Assembly (NCBI RefSeq): GCF_900103955.1
Contig: NZ_FNIL01000003.1
Coordinates: forward strand, 1-64,000
Length of the DNA: 64,000 bases
Direction of reading: 5' to 3'
From: Alkalicoccus daliensis
GTDB taxonomy: Bacteria; Bacillota; Bacilli; Bacillales; Salisediminibacteriaceae
The notes beneath the pieces were generated by a model. It was not told the DNA's origin. It saw nothing but the letters and a program-made list of their open reading frames with translations, and searched no databases. Shown piece after piece: positions 18,633 to 27,750 of the stretch; positions within the stretch are counted from its first letter, which is position 1; every line of letters begins with the position of its first letter. A program made the position numbers and the translations under genes.

Positions 18633-19391
18633 TTAGAAATTTGATTTGGACTGTCCGCCGTCTACATTGATGGAAGCCCCGATAATCCAGGAGGCCTTTT
18701 CAGAAGCCAGGAACACTACTGTATTTGCTACTTCTTCCACCGTTCCGAATCTCCCTGCAGGAATCTGGTCTTCTACGAACTTATTTATTTGCTCTGGATT
18801 CTCATCGAGTTTCTTCTGCCAGTTGCCTGTCGGGTGCAGAATGGATCCTGGAGCAATACTGTTCACACGAATCCCATCTTTCACAACTTCATCTGCTAAA
18901 GATTTAGTTGTACTGATCATCGCTGCTTTTGCACTGTTATAAGTAGGCTTTCCGCCTGATTCCCGGCCAAAGATAGAAGAAATATTTACAATTGCCCCAT
19001 TTTTGTATTTTTTCATATCAGTTACTGCAAGCTGCGATAAATGCACTGCAGAAAAATAATTCAGGAGCATTGCTTCTTCAAACTGCGCAATCGTAGTTTC
19101 CATTGTTTTACCACCGCTTGAGCCTCCGGCGTTATTTACAAGAATATCTATTCTGCTGAACGTTTCTAAAAATTCATTAAAAGCACGTGTGCGGTCTTCT
19201 TCTAAGGTAACATCAGCCTGAATTGTTTTAAGTGAAGGCATTTCTTTTTTCGCCTGATTAAGTGCTTCTTTTCCGCGTCCCAAAATAGCGACTTCTGCAC
19301 CTTCTTCCAGAAACGCTTTTGCAATCCCTTTTCCAATTCCTTTCGAACCGCCTGTAACTAAAACTTTTTTTCCTTTTAATTGAAGATCCAT
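18633..19391 (-). CDS. SDR family NAD(P)-dependent oxidoreductase
   Basis: A 252-residue classical short-chain dehydrogenase. The cofactor motif TGGSKGIG is at residues 13-20, NNAGG near 88-92 and the catalytic Ser in NISSIFG and Y-x3-K in YNSAKAA near residue 155. The C terminus carries the usual GASINVDGG. It resembles 3-oxoacyl-ACP reductase/glucose dehydrogenase-like SDRs, but the substrate cannot be deduced. Its start codon abuts the mutY stop directly (one base apart), implying a shared transcript with mutY. Confidence 0.88.
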   Translation of the reverse strand: MDLQLKGKKVLVTGGSKGIGKGIAKAFLEEGAEVAILGRGKEALNQAKKEMPSLKTIQADVTLEEDRTRAFNEFLETFSRIDILVNNAGGSSGGKTMETTIAQFEEAMLLNYFSAVHLSQLAVTDMKKYKNGAIVNISSIFGRESGGKPTYNSAKAAMISTTKSLADEVVKDGIRVNSIAPGSILHPTGNWQKKLDENPEQINKFVEDQIPAGRFGTVEEVANTVVFLASEKASWIIGASINVDGGQSKSNF

Positions 19392-20450
19392 TTAATATTC
19401 CTCCTCTATTTTTTCTACAATCTTCTGGTGTGAGACCGGAAATACAAGTTCCTTTAATAAGGAAGGAGTTAAAACCTGCTGATTTTCTGCTGGAGTCAGG
19501 TGATTTACTTCAACAGTATAAACATCAATTTCCCAGACAAGGTGAGTAAATGCCTGACGGATATGTTCTTTATACTCCACCTGCTCCAGATCGATTCCCC
19601 ATTGTTGAAGAAATGCAGCAAATTCACCATCCTTTTCCGTTTCCAGGAATGGAAACTGCCAGAACTTTGCAAGAAGACCTGTATCCGGCCGTCTTTCCAC
19701 TAAATATTCTCCCTGTGTATTTTTCAGCACAATTGCTTTCAGGAAAACAGACCTTGCAGCTTTTTTCTTTGCTTTGACAGGAAGCATCTCCTGTACCCCC
19801 TCTTCCCTCGCTGCACAGTGGGAGGCTACAGGACACAACAGACACGCAGGACTTGTCGGGGTGCATATTAATGCACCAAGCTCCATCATAGCCTGATTAA
19901 AGTCGGAAGCTCTTTCTTCAGCGATAGTATCTCTGACTATCTGCTCGAATTTTTTACGCGTTGTATCTTTCCCTATATCATCATATATCGTAAATATTCT
20001 GGAAAGAACACGCATCACATTTCCATCTACTGCAGGAGCCGGTACGTTGTAGGCAATTGAAAGAATAGCACCGGCAGTATAAGGTCCCACTCCTTTTAAG
20101 CTTTTAATTTCTTTTTCCGTATCCGGTACGATTCCTCCATACTGATCTCTGACTTCTTTTACAGCTGCATGCAGATTTCTCGCCCGGGAATAATAGCCGA
20201 GACCTTCCCAGGCTTTCAGCACTTCGTCTTCTTCCGCTTCTGCTAAATCAAGCAGCGTTGGGAATTTTTCCATGAAATTATAGAAGTAGGGAATCACTGC
20301 TGCTACCTTTGTCTGCTGAAGCATAATTTCCGATACCCAGATGCGGTAAGGATCATTTTCTTTCCGCCAGGGCAGATCTCGTTTTTCGTAATCGTACCAG
20401 CTCAGTAAATCTTTTTGAAAAGAAATTGTATCTAATACTTTCACTTGCAA
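19392..20450 (-). CDS. mutY: A/G-specific adenine glycosylase MutY
   Basis: A 352-residue DNA repair glycosylase that removes adenine mispaired with 8-oxoguanine. The helix-hairpin-helix GPD fold covers residues 10-215. The catalytic Glu is E41 (SEIMLQQTKV) and the Asp D142 (VDGNVMRV). The [4Fe-4S] ligands are C196-x6-C203-x2-C206-x5-C212. The C-terminal NUDIX-like domain (230-350) recognises 8-oxoG. All catalytic residues are intact. Position beside fabL and yfhP is conserved in Bacillus. Confidence 0.97.
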   Translation of the reverse strand: MQVKVLDTISFQKDLLSWYDYEKRDLPWRKENDPYRIWVSEIMLQQTKVAAVIPYFYNFMEKFPTLLDLAEAEEDEVLKAWEGLGYYSRARNLHAAVKEVRDQYGGIVPDTEKEIKSLKGVGPYTAGAILSIAYNVPAPAVDGNVMRVLSRIFTIYDDIGKDTTRKKFEQIVRDTIAEERASDFNQAMMELGALICTPTSPACLLCPVASHCAAREEGVQEMLPVKAKKKAARSVFLKAIVLKNTQGEYLVERRPDTGLLAKFWQFPFLETEKDGEFAAFLQQWGIDLEQVEYKEHIRQAFTHLVWEIDVYTVEVNHLTPAENQQVLTPSLLKELVFPVSHQKIVEKIEEEY

Positions 20451-20524
20451 AACTCCTCTTTTGAAACATTAAAAAAACGGGTAAAATGTATGTATTGCTA
20501 TAAATCGATGGAGGGACATTTCTT

Positions 20525-21511
20525 ATGGACACAGCTACTCACGTAGTAATGGGCGTAGCAATCGGCGGATTGGCAACACTGGATCCAGTAGTGGCAGAAA
20601 ATCCTGCGATGACACAGGCTGTCATGATAGGTGCACTCGTCGGCTCGCAGGCCCCTGACTTTGATACAGTACTTAAGCTGAAAAATAACGCTGTTTATAT
20701 ACGGAATCACAGAGGGGTGACCCACTCTATTCCATTCTGGTTTATCTGGCCGACACTCATTACCTTATTTTTATATTTTATCATGCCTCCTCTGAATTTG
20801 TTTCATTTGTGGCTCTGGACTTTTTTCGCTGTTTTTTTACATGTATTTATAGATATATTCAATGCGTACGGTACAAAAGCTTTTTCTCCTATATATGAGA
20901 AATGGCTGGCCCTGGGTATTATAAACATATTTGATCCGTTTATTTTCATTGCTCATATAGCTGCAATATTAGCCTGGAGATTCGGTGCTGATCCCGGGTG
21001 GACATTTTTAATTATGTTCGCGGTTGTTTTCGTTTATTATTTATGGCGGATCCACGAACAGAGGAAAGTGTACAAAAGCGTGCACGAAAATCATCCTGAT
21101 GCTACACACATATTCACCTCACCTACGTTCCGATGGAACCGGTGGCACATTGTAGTAAGAACCGAATCACTGATGTATGTTGCGGAAGCGAAAAATGGCT
21201 ATATCAATTATTTTGAGACTTATCCATTTGAACCCATACCGGATGATCCGGTAATAGATGCTGCGAAAAAAGACAAAAATCTGGAAGCTTTTCTTTCTTT
21301 TTCCCCTGCCTACAGGTGGGCAGTATCTATTGAACCTCATGGGTATTCCGTAAAGTTTATTGACCTCCGTTACAGGAGTAAAGGGTATTATCCTTTCGTT
21401 GCTATAGTCCGGCTGGACGAAGACTTAAATATTTTAAGTTCCTATACTGGATGGATTTATAATACGGATACGCTTAAACGTAAACTCACCTATGCGTCCT
21501 CTTCCGGATAA
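20525..21511 (+). CDS. yfhP: YfhP membrane-bound metal-dependent hydrolase family protein
   Basis: A 328-residue member of the YdjM/YfhP (DUF457) family. The N-terminal half has about four hydrophobic helices and the family motifs MDTATHVVMG, GSQAPDFDTV and NHRGVTHS, whose His/Asp residues are thought to bind metal. The C-terminal 140 residues are soluble. In B. subtilis YfhP regulates or neighbours the yfhQ (mutY) locus, consistent with the divergent mutY here. Start ATG is preceded by GGAGGGAC. The biochemical activity has not been shown for the family. Confidence 0.88.
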   Translation: MDTATHVVMGVAIGGLATLDPVVAENPAMTQAVMIGALVGSQAPDFDTVLKLKNNAVYIRNHRGVTHSIPFWFIWPTLITLFLYFIMPPLNLFHLWLWTFFAVFLHVFIDIFNAYGTKAFSPIYEKWLALGIINIFDPFIFIAHIAAILAWRFGADPGWTFLIMFAVVFVYYLWRIHEQRKVYKSVHENHPDATHIFTSPTFRWNRWHIVVRTESLMYVAEAKNGYINYFETYPFEPIPDDPVIDAAKKDKNLEAFLSFSPAYRWAVSIEPHGYSVKFIDLRYRSKGYYPFVAIVRLDEDLNILSSYTGWIYNTDTLKRKLTYASSSG

Positions 21512-21526
21512 ATCGATTCAGCGCAT

Positions 21527-21562
21527 AAAAGAGAGCTGGAATTGCAATTCCAGCTCTCTTTT
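21527..21562. terminator. Bidirectional terminator between yfhP and yfhJ
   Basis: A nearly perfect 36-bp palindrome, AAAAGAGAGCTGGAATTG and its complement, lies between convergent genes with A- and T-tracts on the two sides. Confidence 0.9.
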
Positions 21563-21596
21563 AGTATATCAAATTCAATTTAATTTAAAACATATT

Positions 21597-21863
21597 TTAA
21601 TGGTAGAATTTTTTCTGATCAAACCATTTCTGGTAGCGCGGATTGTTTTTTAATACTTCGTGAAGCTGTTCCCCATAATTATCAATCCACTGCTGCAGCA
21701 CCTTCGCTGTCATATCCTGTCCTTTATACTTATGTCCTGCTTTCGCATATGTTGCTTCAAAGTCTTCCCACAGCAGTTCTACCCAGGTCCGGGCTTCCGC
21801 ATAGGAAAGCTGATCATTTTTTTCAAGCAGGCGGTTTGTAAGGTTCTCGATACGTTCATGCAC
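21597..21863 (-). CDS. yfhJ: YfhJ family protein (WVELL motif)
   Basis: An 88-residue soluble protein. TWVELLWEDFEATYAKAGHKY (starting near residue 26) is the WVELL signature of the YfhJ family, which is confined to Bacillales. GGAGGGG precedes the ATG. It is directly downstream of yfhH (14 bases) and both are probably one transcript. The family has no known function. Confidence 0.9.
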   Translation of the reverse strand: MHERIENLTNRLLEKNDQLSYAEARTWVELLWEDFEATYAKAGHKYKGQDMTAKVLQQWIDNYGEQLHEVLKNNPRYQKWFDQKKFYH

Positions 21864-21877
21864 CGGTCTCCCCTCCT

Positions 21878-22195
21878 TTACTGCATTCTGTTTTCCAGAA
21901 TAGAAATAGGAACTGCTTCCAGCTTCGAAGCATCATTTCTATGACCCCAGGCAAAGACACCATTTAGATATCTTATCGTAAACACTTCTTCAGGAGTACC
22001 TTTAATCTGATATTTCTCTCTGGGCTTAAACATTGCCGGATCAAGCAGATAAGCTTCGGCCATAATTATTTTTCTTTCGTGCACCGCATATTCATTTATC
22101 ATTCCCTTTGCTTCTGCTTTTTGGGCAAGAACACGAAGCTCAGCAATTTCTTCTTCAATTTCCTTCGGGCTCATGCGGCTGTACTGCTTATCCAT
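21878..22195 (-). CDS. yfhH: YfhH family protein (DUF1811)
   Basis: A 105-residue protein of the YfhH/DUF1811 family. An N-terminal helix with YSRMSPKEIEEEIAELR is followed by an HERKIIMAEAYLLDP helix and a C-terminal SH3-like beta domain (EVFTIRYLNGVFAWGHR). The ATG at 22195 is chosen because AAAGGTTGG lies just upstream and because homologues start there; the longer frame from 22246 adds unrelated residues. Function unknown. Placed between recX and yfhJ as in B. subtilis. Confidence 0.9.
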   Translation of the reverse strand: MDKQYSRMSPKEIEEEIAELRVLAQKAEAKGMINEYAVHERKIIMAEAYLLDPAMFKPREKYQIKGTPEEVFTIRYLNGVFAWGHRNDASKLEAVPISILENRMQ

Positions 22196-22343
22196 ATATA
22201 GCCAACCTTTCTTATATTCCCGTAATGATGAGTATAGGAATTTCATAATTCTAATCTCTTTAATAATTTATAAAAATTCCTTATAAATTCAATGCAGTGG
22301 TCTTACTTATATTATATAACGATCTCTCGTTCTTTCAAAGAAT

Positions 22344-23159
22344 CTATTCTTCTTCCATCTCTTTTTCATCTATCCATTGATCTATCAGATCTCCTGGAAA
22401 ACCTCTTCTGTACAGTGCCTGCTTAATTTTCTGCCGACGTTTGTACGGCGCTTCTGATTCGAATTTTCTCCAGGATTTTTCTCCCCACCCGCTGATTGCC
22501 TCCTGCTGTTCGTCTTCATCATTATCAATATCAGCTTCTTTTAAAGCTTCTGCAGCTACGCTGTGAGAAAAACCTTTTTGAACCAAAAACTGCACCAGTT
22601 TCTGTTCTTTCTGCCTCGTAGATTCTTTTTTGTAAGACCGCTGCTTCTTTTCCGCAAGCTCAATTGCAAGATCCAGCTGTTCTTCCGGGGTATACTGATC
22701 AAGGGATTTATTCATAATATTTTCTTCCACTCCTTTTTGTTTTAATTCCTGCCGTATAATATTCGGTCCTTTTTTCGACTGATCGCGTTTTGTCCTGACA
22801 AAAGCATCGGCAAAGCGCTGATCATTTATAAAGTCCAGCCTCCGGAGTTTCTCAATCATATGAGAAATTTCTTCTTCCGGAACTTCCTGCTCCTTCAGAT
22901 AAACGGCTACTTCTTTTTCAGAACGCATACGGTAAGAAAGATAATTTAAAGCTCTCTGATATGCTTTATCCAGTTCATCAGAATGACGCAGCCGGTCTAT
23001 ATCTTCTTTCGTTAATTCTTTTCCTTTAAACAGATCTTCCTGAATTAAAATATCCTCGGAAACAGAAAAGCTGTATTCTGCTCTGCCTTCCTCTTCCAGA
23101 TGTATATGATATCTGGCTTTCGTTTTTTTTGCAGCTTGAATTTTATCTATTTTTGGCAT
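22344..23159 (-). CDS. recX: Recombination regulator RecX
   Basis: A 271-residue, all-helical modulator of RecA filaments. It has the three-helix tandem repeats of RecX: ALNYLSYRMRSEKEVAVYL (about 90-109), RLDFINDQRFADAFVRTKR (about 125-143) and LVQKGFSHSVAAEALKEAD. Length agrees with B. subtilis RecX (264). Codon use and charge are like the neighbours. Divergent from yfhF, as in Bacillus. The control region of about 90 bases holds no recognisable LexA box. Confidence 0.93.
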   Translation of the reverse strand: MPKIDKIQAAKKTKARYHIHLEEEGRAEYSFSVSEDILIQEDLFKGKELTKEDIDRLRHSDELDKAYQRALNYLSYRMRSEKEVAVYLKEQEVPEEEISHMIEKLRRLDFINDQRFADAFVRTKRDQSKKGPNIIRQELKQKGVEENIMNKSLDQYTPEEQLDLAIELAEKKQRSYKKESTRQKEQKLVQFLVQKGFSHSVAAEALKEADIDNDEDEQQEAISGWGEKSWRKFESEAPYKRRQKIKQALYRRGFPGDLIDQWIDEKEMEEE

Positions 23160-23247
23160 CTGATATCTCCTTTCTCTCTATACTACACGTTTCAAGACCT
23201 TTGATAAAAGGAATACTACCCACAAGATTAAACCAGGAGGGGTTATA

Positions 23248-24150
23248 ATGAAAGTGGCAATCGCTGGAGGAACAGGATTAATAGGAACATCACTTACTAA
23301 ACAACTTATAAATAAGGGACATGAGGTACTTATTCTTACCCGGAACCCTGCTGATAAAAAATCAGGAGAAGGTGTCAGTTATATAGAATGGCTCACTCCG
23401 CAGTCCGCACCTGAAAAAGAATTGGAAGGTATTGATGCATTTATAAATCTCGCTGGAGAAAGCCTGAACAGCGGCCGGTGGACCGATCAGAAGAAACAGG
23501 AAATTCTGGACAGCCGCATTGATGTAACCAGAGAATCAGTAAGAATTCTTCACGTATTGGAGAAAACGCCTCAGGTGCTTATCAATGGTTCAGCTGTTGG
23601 ATTTTACGGTACTTCTTTCGAAAAAGCTTTTACAGAAGCGGATACTACTCCTGCAGAAGATTTTCTTGGAGATGTAGTAGTTCAATGGGAAGAAGAAGCC
23701 GATAAAGCCCCGAAAAATGTAAGAGTGGTGAAAAGCAGATTCGGTGTCATCTTATCCGGGGAAGACGGAGCATTAAAAAAAATGCTTCCCCCCTTCAAAA
23801 TGGGGATAGGCGGAAAGCTTGGCACAGGAGAACAGTGGATGTCCTGGATTCATGTAGACGATGCTGCAAAAGCATTAATATACTGCCTGGAGCATGATGA
23901 TATGGAGGGACCTGTAAACGTTACGTCTCCTACGCCTGAAAGAATGAAAGTATTCGGACGCACTCTGGCAGATGTACTGAACCGCCCTTTCTGGGCACCT
24001 GTACCATCGAATGTATTAAAGGCAGCGCTCGGAGAAATGAGTGTATTAATATTGGAAGGCCAGCAGGTAGTACCGCAGAAGCTTCTTGATCATGGATTCG
24101 AATTTAAATATCCTAATCTTTATGAAGCGCTGTATGAGCTGGTTGGTTAG
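23248..24150 (+). CDS. yfhF: TIGR01777 family epimerase (YfhF)
   Basis: A 300-residue extended-SDR protein of the SDR39U1 family. The N-terminal cofactor motif is GGTGLIGTSL (residues 7-16), INLAGESLNSGRW lies at about 75-87 and GSAVGFYG replaces the classical YxxxK region. A C-terminal DUF1731 segment has the motif VVPQKLLDHGFEFKYPNLYEA. The reaction is unknown; members include cell-division and sugar-nucleotide-like enzymes. AGGAGGGG precedes the start by six bases. Confidence 0.9.
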   Translation: MKVAIAGGTGLIGTSLTKQLINKGHEVLILTRNPADKKSGEGVSYIEWLTPQSAPEKELEGIDAFINLAGESLNSGRWTDQKKQEILDSRIDVTRESVRILHVLEKTPQVLINGSAVGFYGTSFEKAFTEADTTPAEDFLGDVVVQWEEEADKAPKNVRVVKSRFGVILSGEDGALKKMLPPFKMGIGGKLGTGEQWMSWIHVDDAAKALIYCLEHDDMEGPVNVTSPTPERMKVFGRTLADVLNRPFWAPVPSNVLKAALGEMSVLILEGQQVVPQKLLDHGFEFKYPNLYEALYELVG

Positions 24151-24152
24151 CA

Positions 24153-24200
24153 TAAAAAAATTCCCTCTTTTTATTTTTATTAAAAAGAGGGAATTTTTTA
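24153..24200. terminator. Bidirectional terminator between yfhF and araR
   Basis: The stem AAATTCCCTCTTTTTA / TAAAAAGAGGGAATTT with flanking A- and T-runs lies at the junction of the convergent genes and overlaps the last base pairs of araR. Confidence 0.9.
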
Positions 24201-25328
24201 TATGCTCTGTATACTTGTGTTTACTTTCGATGCATAAGGAGCAGTAGAATTTCTTATTATTAATTTTGTCTTATAGGTAACAGATTCCATAACAGTAAGT
24301 TTGACTTTATTTTTATTTATAATCATTTGATGAATAAGCTCTGCTGCCTGGAGCCCCATTTTTTCTTTTGGATGTGAAATTGTAGTGAACTTCACTTCTG
24401 AAGCAAGTGATAAAATTGAATCATCAAATCCAATAATAGAAATATCATCCGGCACAGTCAATTTATGTTCCCTGAGGGCATCCAGCAGTTTCAATGCCAG
24501 TTCATCATTATAGCAGACAATTGCAGTAGGAACTGATGATATACTCTTCAACCTTTCCTTCAATTCAATCATAGGCTTTACATTTTTATCTTCCGTTGAA
24601 TAAGCTATGATACTGTCTGGCTTCACAGGGATTTTTTTATCCCTGTGCGCTTGAATAAATCCCTTCATTCTCTTAGAGCCCTGCGCATCATCATTTTTGA
24701 AAAATCCAATAATTCCCCGATGGTTTAAATTCAGTAAATGCTCTGCTTGCAAATACCCACCTTCAAAATCGTCAGCAATTAAATGAGGAGGCTCCAGTTC
24801 TTCATAATAAGCATTTATCATTAAGTAAGGGATATTTAAACGTTCGAGGTCCAGATAGTAATTGATGTTCGGATTAGGTAAAGCGCTTTTTGTAGGTTCA
24901 ATTATTAAGCCGTCAAATTGTTGAGAAATTACAGATTCCAGACAGCGCCTTTCCTGGTCCAGGTCATTATTTGTGCTAAAAACAGTCATTTGATAACCAC
25001 TTTCACTTAAATGCTTCTCAATACCTCTAATAATAGATGGAAAAATATAATCTGAAAAATAAGTGGTGATCACCGCAATATTTTTTCCGTTTAAGGGTGG
25101 AGAAAAGGGAAGAGTATCTCGTTCTGCACAAAAAGTTCCAGCCCCTTGCTTTTTAAACAGCCAGCCATCTCTCACTAAATCTTCTACGGCTTTTCTAACA
25201 GTGTGACGGCTTACATTGTGGAGTCTCATCAGTTCACTTTCAGAGTCTATTTTTTCATTCACTTGAAATTTCCCGGATATTATACTGGATTTAATACCTT
25301 CTTTTACCACCTTATATTTTGCAGCCAT
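24198..25328 (-). CDS. araR: AraR-type arabinose repressor (GntR HTH, LacI effector domain)
   Basis: A 376-residue chimeric repressor. Residues 1-75 are a GntR winged helix (SESELMRLHNVSRHTVRKAV). Residues 80-365 are a LacI/GalR-type sugar-binding domain (FSPPLNGKNIAVITTYFSD, DDISIIGFDDS, QAAELIHQM). This combination is diagnostic for AraR, which is released from DNA by L-arabinose. It is downstream of a sugar ABC transporter whose promoter has two AraR-like operators, so that transporter is the likely target. The ATG follows GAGGTGTAAC. Arabinose as effector is by family; xylose or galactose cannot be excluded. Confidence 0.88.
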   Translation of the reverse strand: MAAKYKVVKEGIKSSIISGKFQVNEKIDSESELMRLHNVSRHTVRKAVEDLVRDGWLFKKQGAGTFCAERDTLPFSPPLNGKNIAVITTYFSDYIFPSIIRGIEKHLSESGYQMTVFSTNNDLDQERRCLESVISQQFDGLIIEPTKSALPNPNINYYLDLERLNIPYLMINAYYEELEPPHLIADDFEGGYLQAEHLLNLNHRGIIGFFKNDDAQGSKRMKGFIQAHRDKKIPVKPDSIIAYSTEDKNVKPMIELKERLKSISSVPTAIVCYNDELALKLLDALREHKLTVPDDISIIGFDDSILSLASEVKFTTISHPKEKMGLQAAELIHQMIINKNKVKLTVMESVTYKTKLIIRNSTAPYASKVNTSIQSI

Positions 25329-25815
25329 TGTTACACCTCATTTGAACTGATTCGCAAGAGTGAACATTTATTCAAAATGTACTTTCAATGTTCAGTTTTT
25401 AAGTGAGATCCGATGTGAGATAAGATCAGCCTCTAGGGATTCAGCTTAGTCTGAAGATCCAATTTGATAAGAAGCCTCTGGACCTGTTTAATTGAAAAAA
25501 AGACTATAAAACTTATCCATTTAAAATAGAGATTCATCAATTACTTGTGCTTTTCCATATGCGTAAGTGTTTGTATTTTATTAATCAGTTTAATTAATAA
25601 TACACTCCCACGTTACTGCCAACGAGAACTTTCCAGCGAAAAAAATGCTGCATATCGGGAACTTTTAAAGCAGGTTCGCTTTGAGTTAAGTTACTGCAGA
25701 ATTTTTTCACTGGAGCAATCATTTGACCTATTTAAAAAGCATAGTTATTTTTGAACTTAACTATTGAAAAAATAAATTTGATTTTATAACATTTTTAAAA
25801 ATTTTTATTAATAGT
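25329..25815. other. AT-rich intergenic region upstream of araR
   Basis: About 490 bases without a credible gene. It must hold the araR promoter on the minus strand. An imperfect ATGTACTTTCAATGTTCA stretch near 25377 may be a weak operator. A short open frame at 25545-25754 has no ribosome binding site and unusual composition. No repeat copy is recognised here. Confidence 0.4.
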
Positions 25816-26548
25816 GCTCTGATAAATTATGATGTTGATGTTAGAAAAATACACCTTCGGCTCCTTTTTCTGTGCTTGCCGCAGAGAAACCCCACAGCTA
25901 TCCCCTTCGAAATCATCAGGATTCCGCGCAGCCAATTCAAGCAAGACAAATTTCGTCTTGTTTGAATTTAAGGTCCCGGCTGGCTGCACACCTGCTTTAC
26001 GAGTTCTTCTGCAGTTCGAGCCGAACTTTCGATCTTCACGCTTTCTTTTTCGGCAGGCGTCTACACCGCCTTGTCTTCATTTTGTTGATAGAAAAACTTG
26101 TATTAGAGACAATCTCTTTCTTTTATTACGCAAAGTGAAAACCGGCCCGTGGAAGAACGAGCTGAGAAGCTCGTTCACGGCAGGTCTGTGGCAGCGAAGT
26201 TTTCTCTTATCATCAATGAGCATTAACAGAGACACTCATGCAAAATTTTTGCACCATGAAGTATAAAAATTAATACTGCTGTGTAACGAAGGAGAGGACG
26301 CCCAAAGGATGAGCGCAGTTGGAGAATCCAAGTGACCTTCTGGAAGGTCACGAAGCACGAGCGGAATCGATCCTGGTTTTTAAAGACAGCATGGCGGTCT
26401 CTGTCATGCTGTCTGTGGATCGATGGAAGCCGTGCCCTGTGAGAGAAATTAGTCGAGAACAAGCCCTTGAGCAAGCCTCTCCGAAAGTGAAGCAGCAATA
26501 TTACTTCTTTTTAGCGGAACTTTTATTTTCAAGGTAGCAATTAATATA
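25816..26548 (+). repeat. Family I intergenic repeat, longest composite copy B
   Basis: The left module (25816 to about 26235) begins GCTCTGATAAATTATGATG, related to the left end of the intact 48-kb copy, and ends with GCATTAACAGAG. The right module (about 26236-26548) matches 930-1250 closely over GCGCAGTTGGAGAATCCAAG and GTGGATCGATGGAAGCCGTG. It contains a strong hairpin ATCGATCC...GGATCGAT near 26367-26420 with an inner GACAGCATG / CATGCTGTC stem. An extra AAATTCAAACAAGACG palindrome occurs near 25935-25970. It separates the transporter genes from araR. Open frames inside are fortuitous. Confidence 0.8.
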
Positions 26549-26583
26549 TACTGCTCATTTAAATATTGAAACTAATTTACCTT

Positions 26584-27750
26584 TTAAGAATTCCCCTTAT
26601 TTTTATTTATGACATCGAAGGCTACCGCTCCTAAAAGTACTAAACCTTTAATTGCCTGCTGCCAGTCTGTACCAATTCCCATTAGCGACATACCATTATT
26701 TAATACACCCATAACTAATGCCCCTATTACTGCACCAAATATAGTACCAACTCCTCCTGTAAAAGAAGCTCCTCCAATAACTGCTGCAGCAATAGCATCT
26801 AATTCAAAAAGCTGACCCGCCTGAGGAGTTGCTGCATTCAGTCTCGCCGTAAAAACTACTCCGGCTAAACCAGCTAAAAACCCCATGTTTACAAATGCTA
26901 AAAACTTCATCTTTTTCGTTCTCACACCTGAAAGCTGAGCAGCCTTCATATTTCCTCCGACCGCGTAAATGTGTCGGCCAATTATGGTTTTATTCATTAC
27001 AAAGGTGTAGCTTATAATTAGGACTATTAAAATAATCAACACGATCGGCACTCCCTGGTACTGAGCTAGTACATATGTAAAAGCATTAAGCGTTAATACG
27101 AGCAGTACCAGTTTGGTAACAAATAGTCCAAACGCGGGAACTTTAAAGCTGTAGAAACTTGCTATCTTTCTTTGTCTAATTTCATAAGTTACATATAATA
27201 ACGATGCTGCAATCCCAATTATTATTGTTAATAGCTTTAATTCTCCTCCTGTGAACACTTCTGGGAGGAACGCTGAACTTAGTCCTCTGAACTCATTAGG
27301 AAAAGGAGCAATAGTTCTTCCTCCCATAACTACTAAAGTTAACCCCCTGAAAATCAGCATTCCTGCGAGAGTAACTACAAAGGAAGGGATTTTCATATAA
27401 GCAACCCAGAAGCCCTGCCATGCACCTATTAACGCTCCTAAGATTAAACACAGAAAAACACCCAAAAATACAGGCATATTCATCGTAGCAATCAAAACAC
27501 CTGCGATGGCTCCTACAAAAGCTGCAACCGAACCTACAGACAAGTCTATTTCTCCGGTGATAATAATAATCATCATACCAATTGCAAGAATAATAATATA
27601 ACTGTTCTGCATAATGATATTTGTAACATTTAACGGTGTTAAAAGAGAGCCTCCTGTTAAAATTTGAAAAAGTATTATTATACCTATTAAAGCAATAATC
27701 ATACCAAATTTTTGTAAATTATTAGTTACAATTTTTTTTACTGCATCCAT
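26584..27750 (-). CDS. Sugar ABC transporter permease (GguB/MmsB/XylH type)
   Basis: A 388-residue integral membrane protein of the carbohydrate-uptake-2 family, with about ten hydrophobic helices. Conserved motifs are ITGEIDLSVGSVAAFVGA (about residues 62-79) and YAVGGNMKAAQLSGVRTKK plus AAAVIGGASFTGGVGT near the C terminus, the classic permease family-2 blocks. It takes a monosaccharide from the binding protein encoded at 29392. The start codon overlaps the stop of the ATPase gene. The length with an inserted loop matches multiple-sugar GguB and XylH rather than RbsC. Confidence 0.92.
   Translation of the reverse strand: MDAVKKIVTNNLQKFGMIIALIGIIILFQILTGGSLLTPLNVTNIIMQNSYIIILAIGMMIIIITGEIDLSVGSVAAFVGAIAGVLIATMNMPVFLGVFLCLILGALIGAWQGFWVAYMKIPSFVVTLAGMLIFRGLTLVVMGGRTIAPFPNEFRGLSSAFLPEVFTGGELKLLTIIIGIAASLLYVTYEIRQRKIASFYSFKVPAFGLFVTKLVLLVLTLNAFTYVLAQYQGVPIVLIILIVLIISYTFVMNKTIIGRHIYAVGGNMKAAQLSGVRTKKMKFLAFVNMGFLAGLAGVVFTARLNAATPQAGQLFELDAIAAAVIGGASFTGGVGTIFGAVIGALVMGVLNNGMSLMGIGTDWQQAIKGLVLLGAVAFDVINKNKGNS

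Noticed and set aside
25935-25975. Inverted AAATTCAAACAAGACGAAATT-type pair, considered as a CRISPR repeat or attachment site
   Set aside because: There is a single hairpin without regularly spaced repeats or spacers. No CRISPR array occurs in the window.
25829-26537. Several open frames across the composite family I repeat
   Set aside because: They occur on both strands, have many Cys, Phe and Ser and no ribosome binding site. The sequence is a non-coding repeat.
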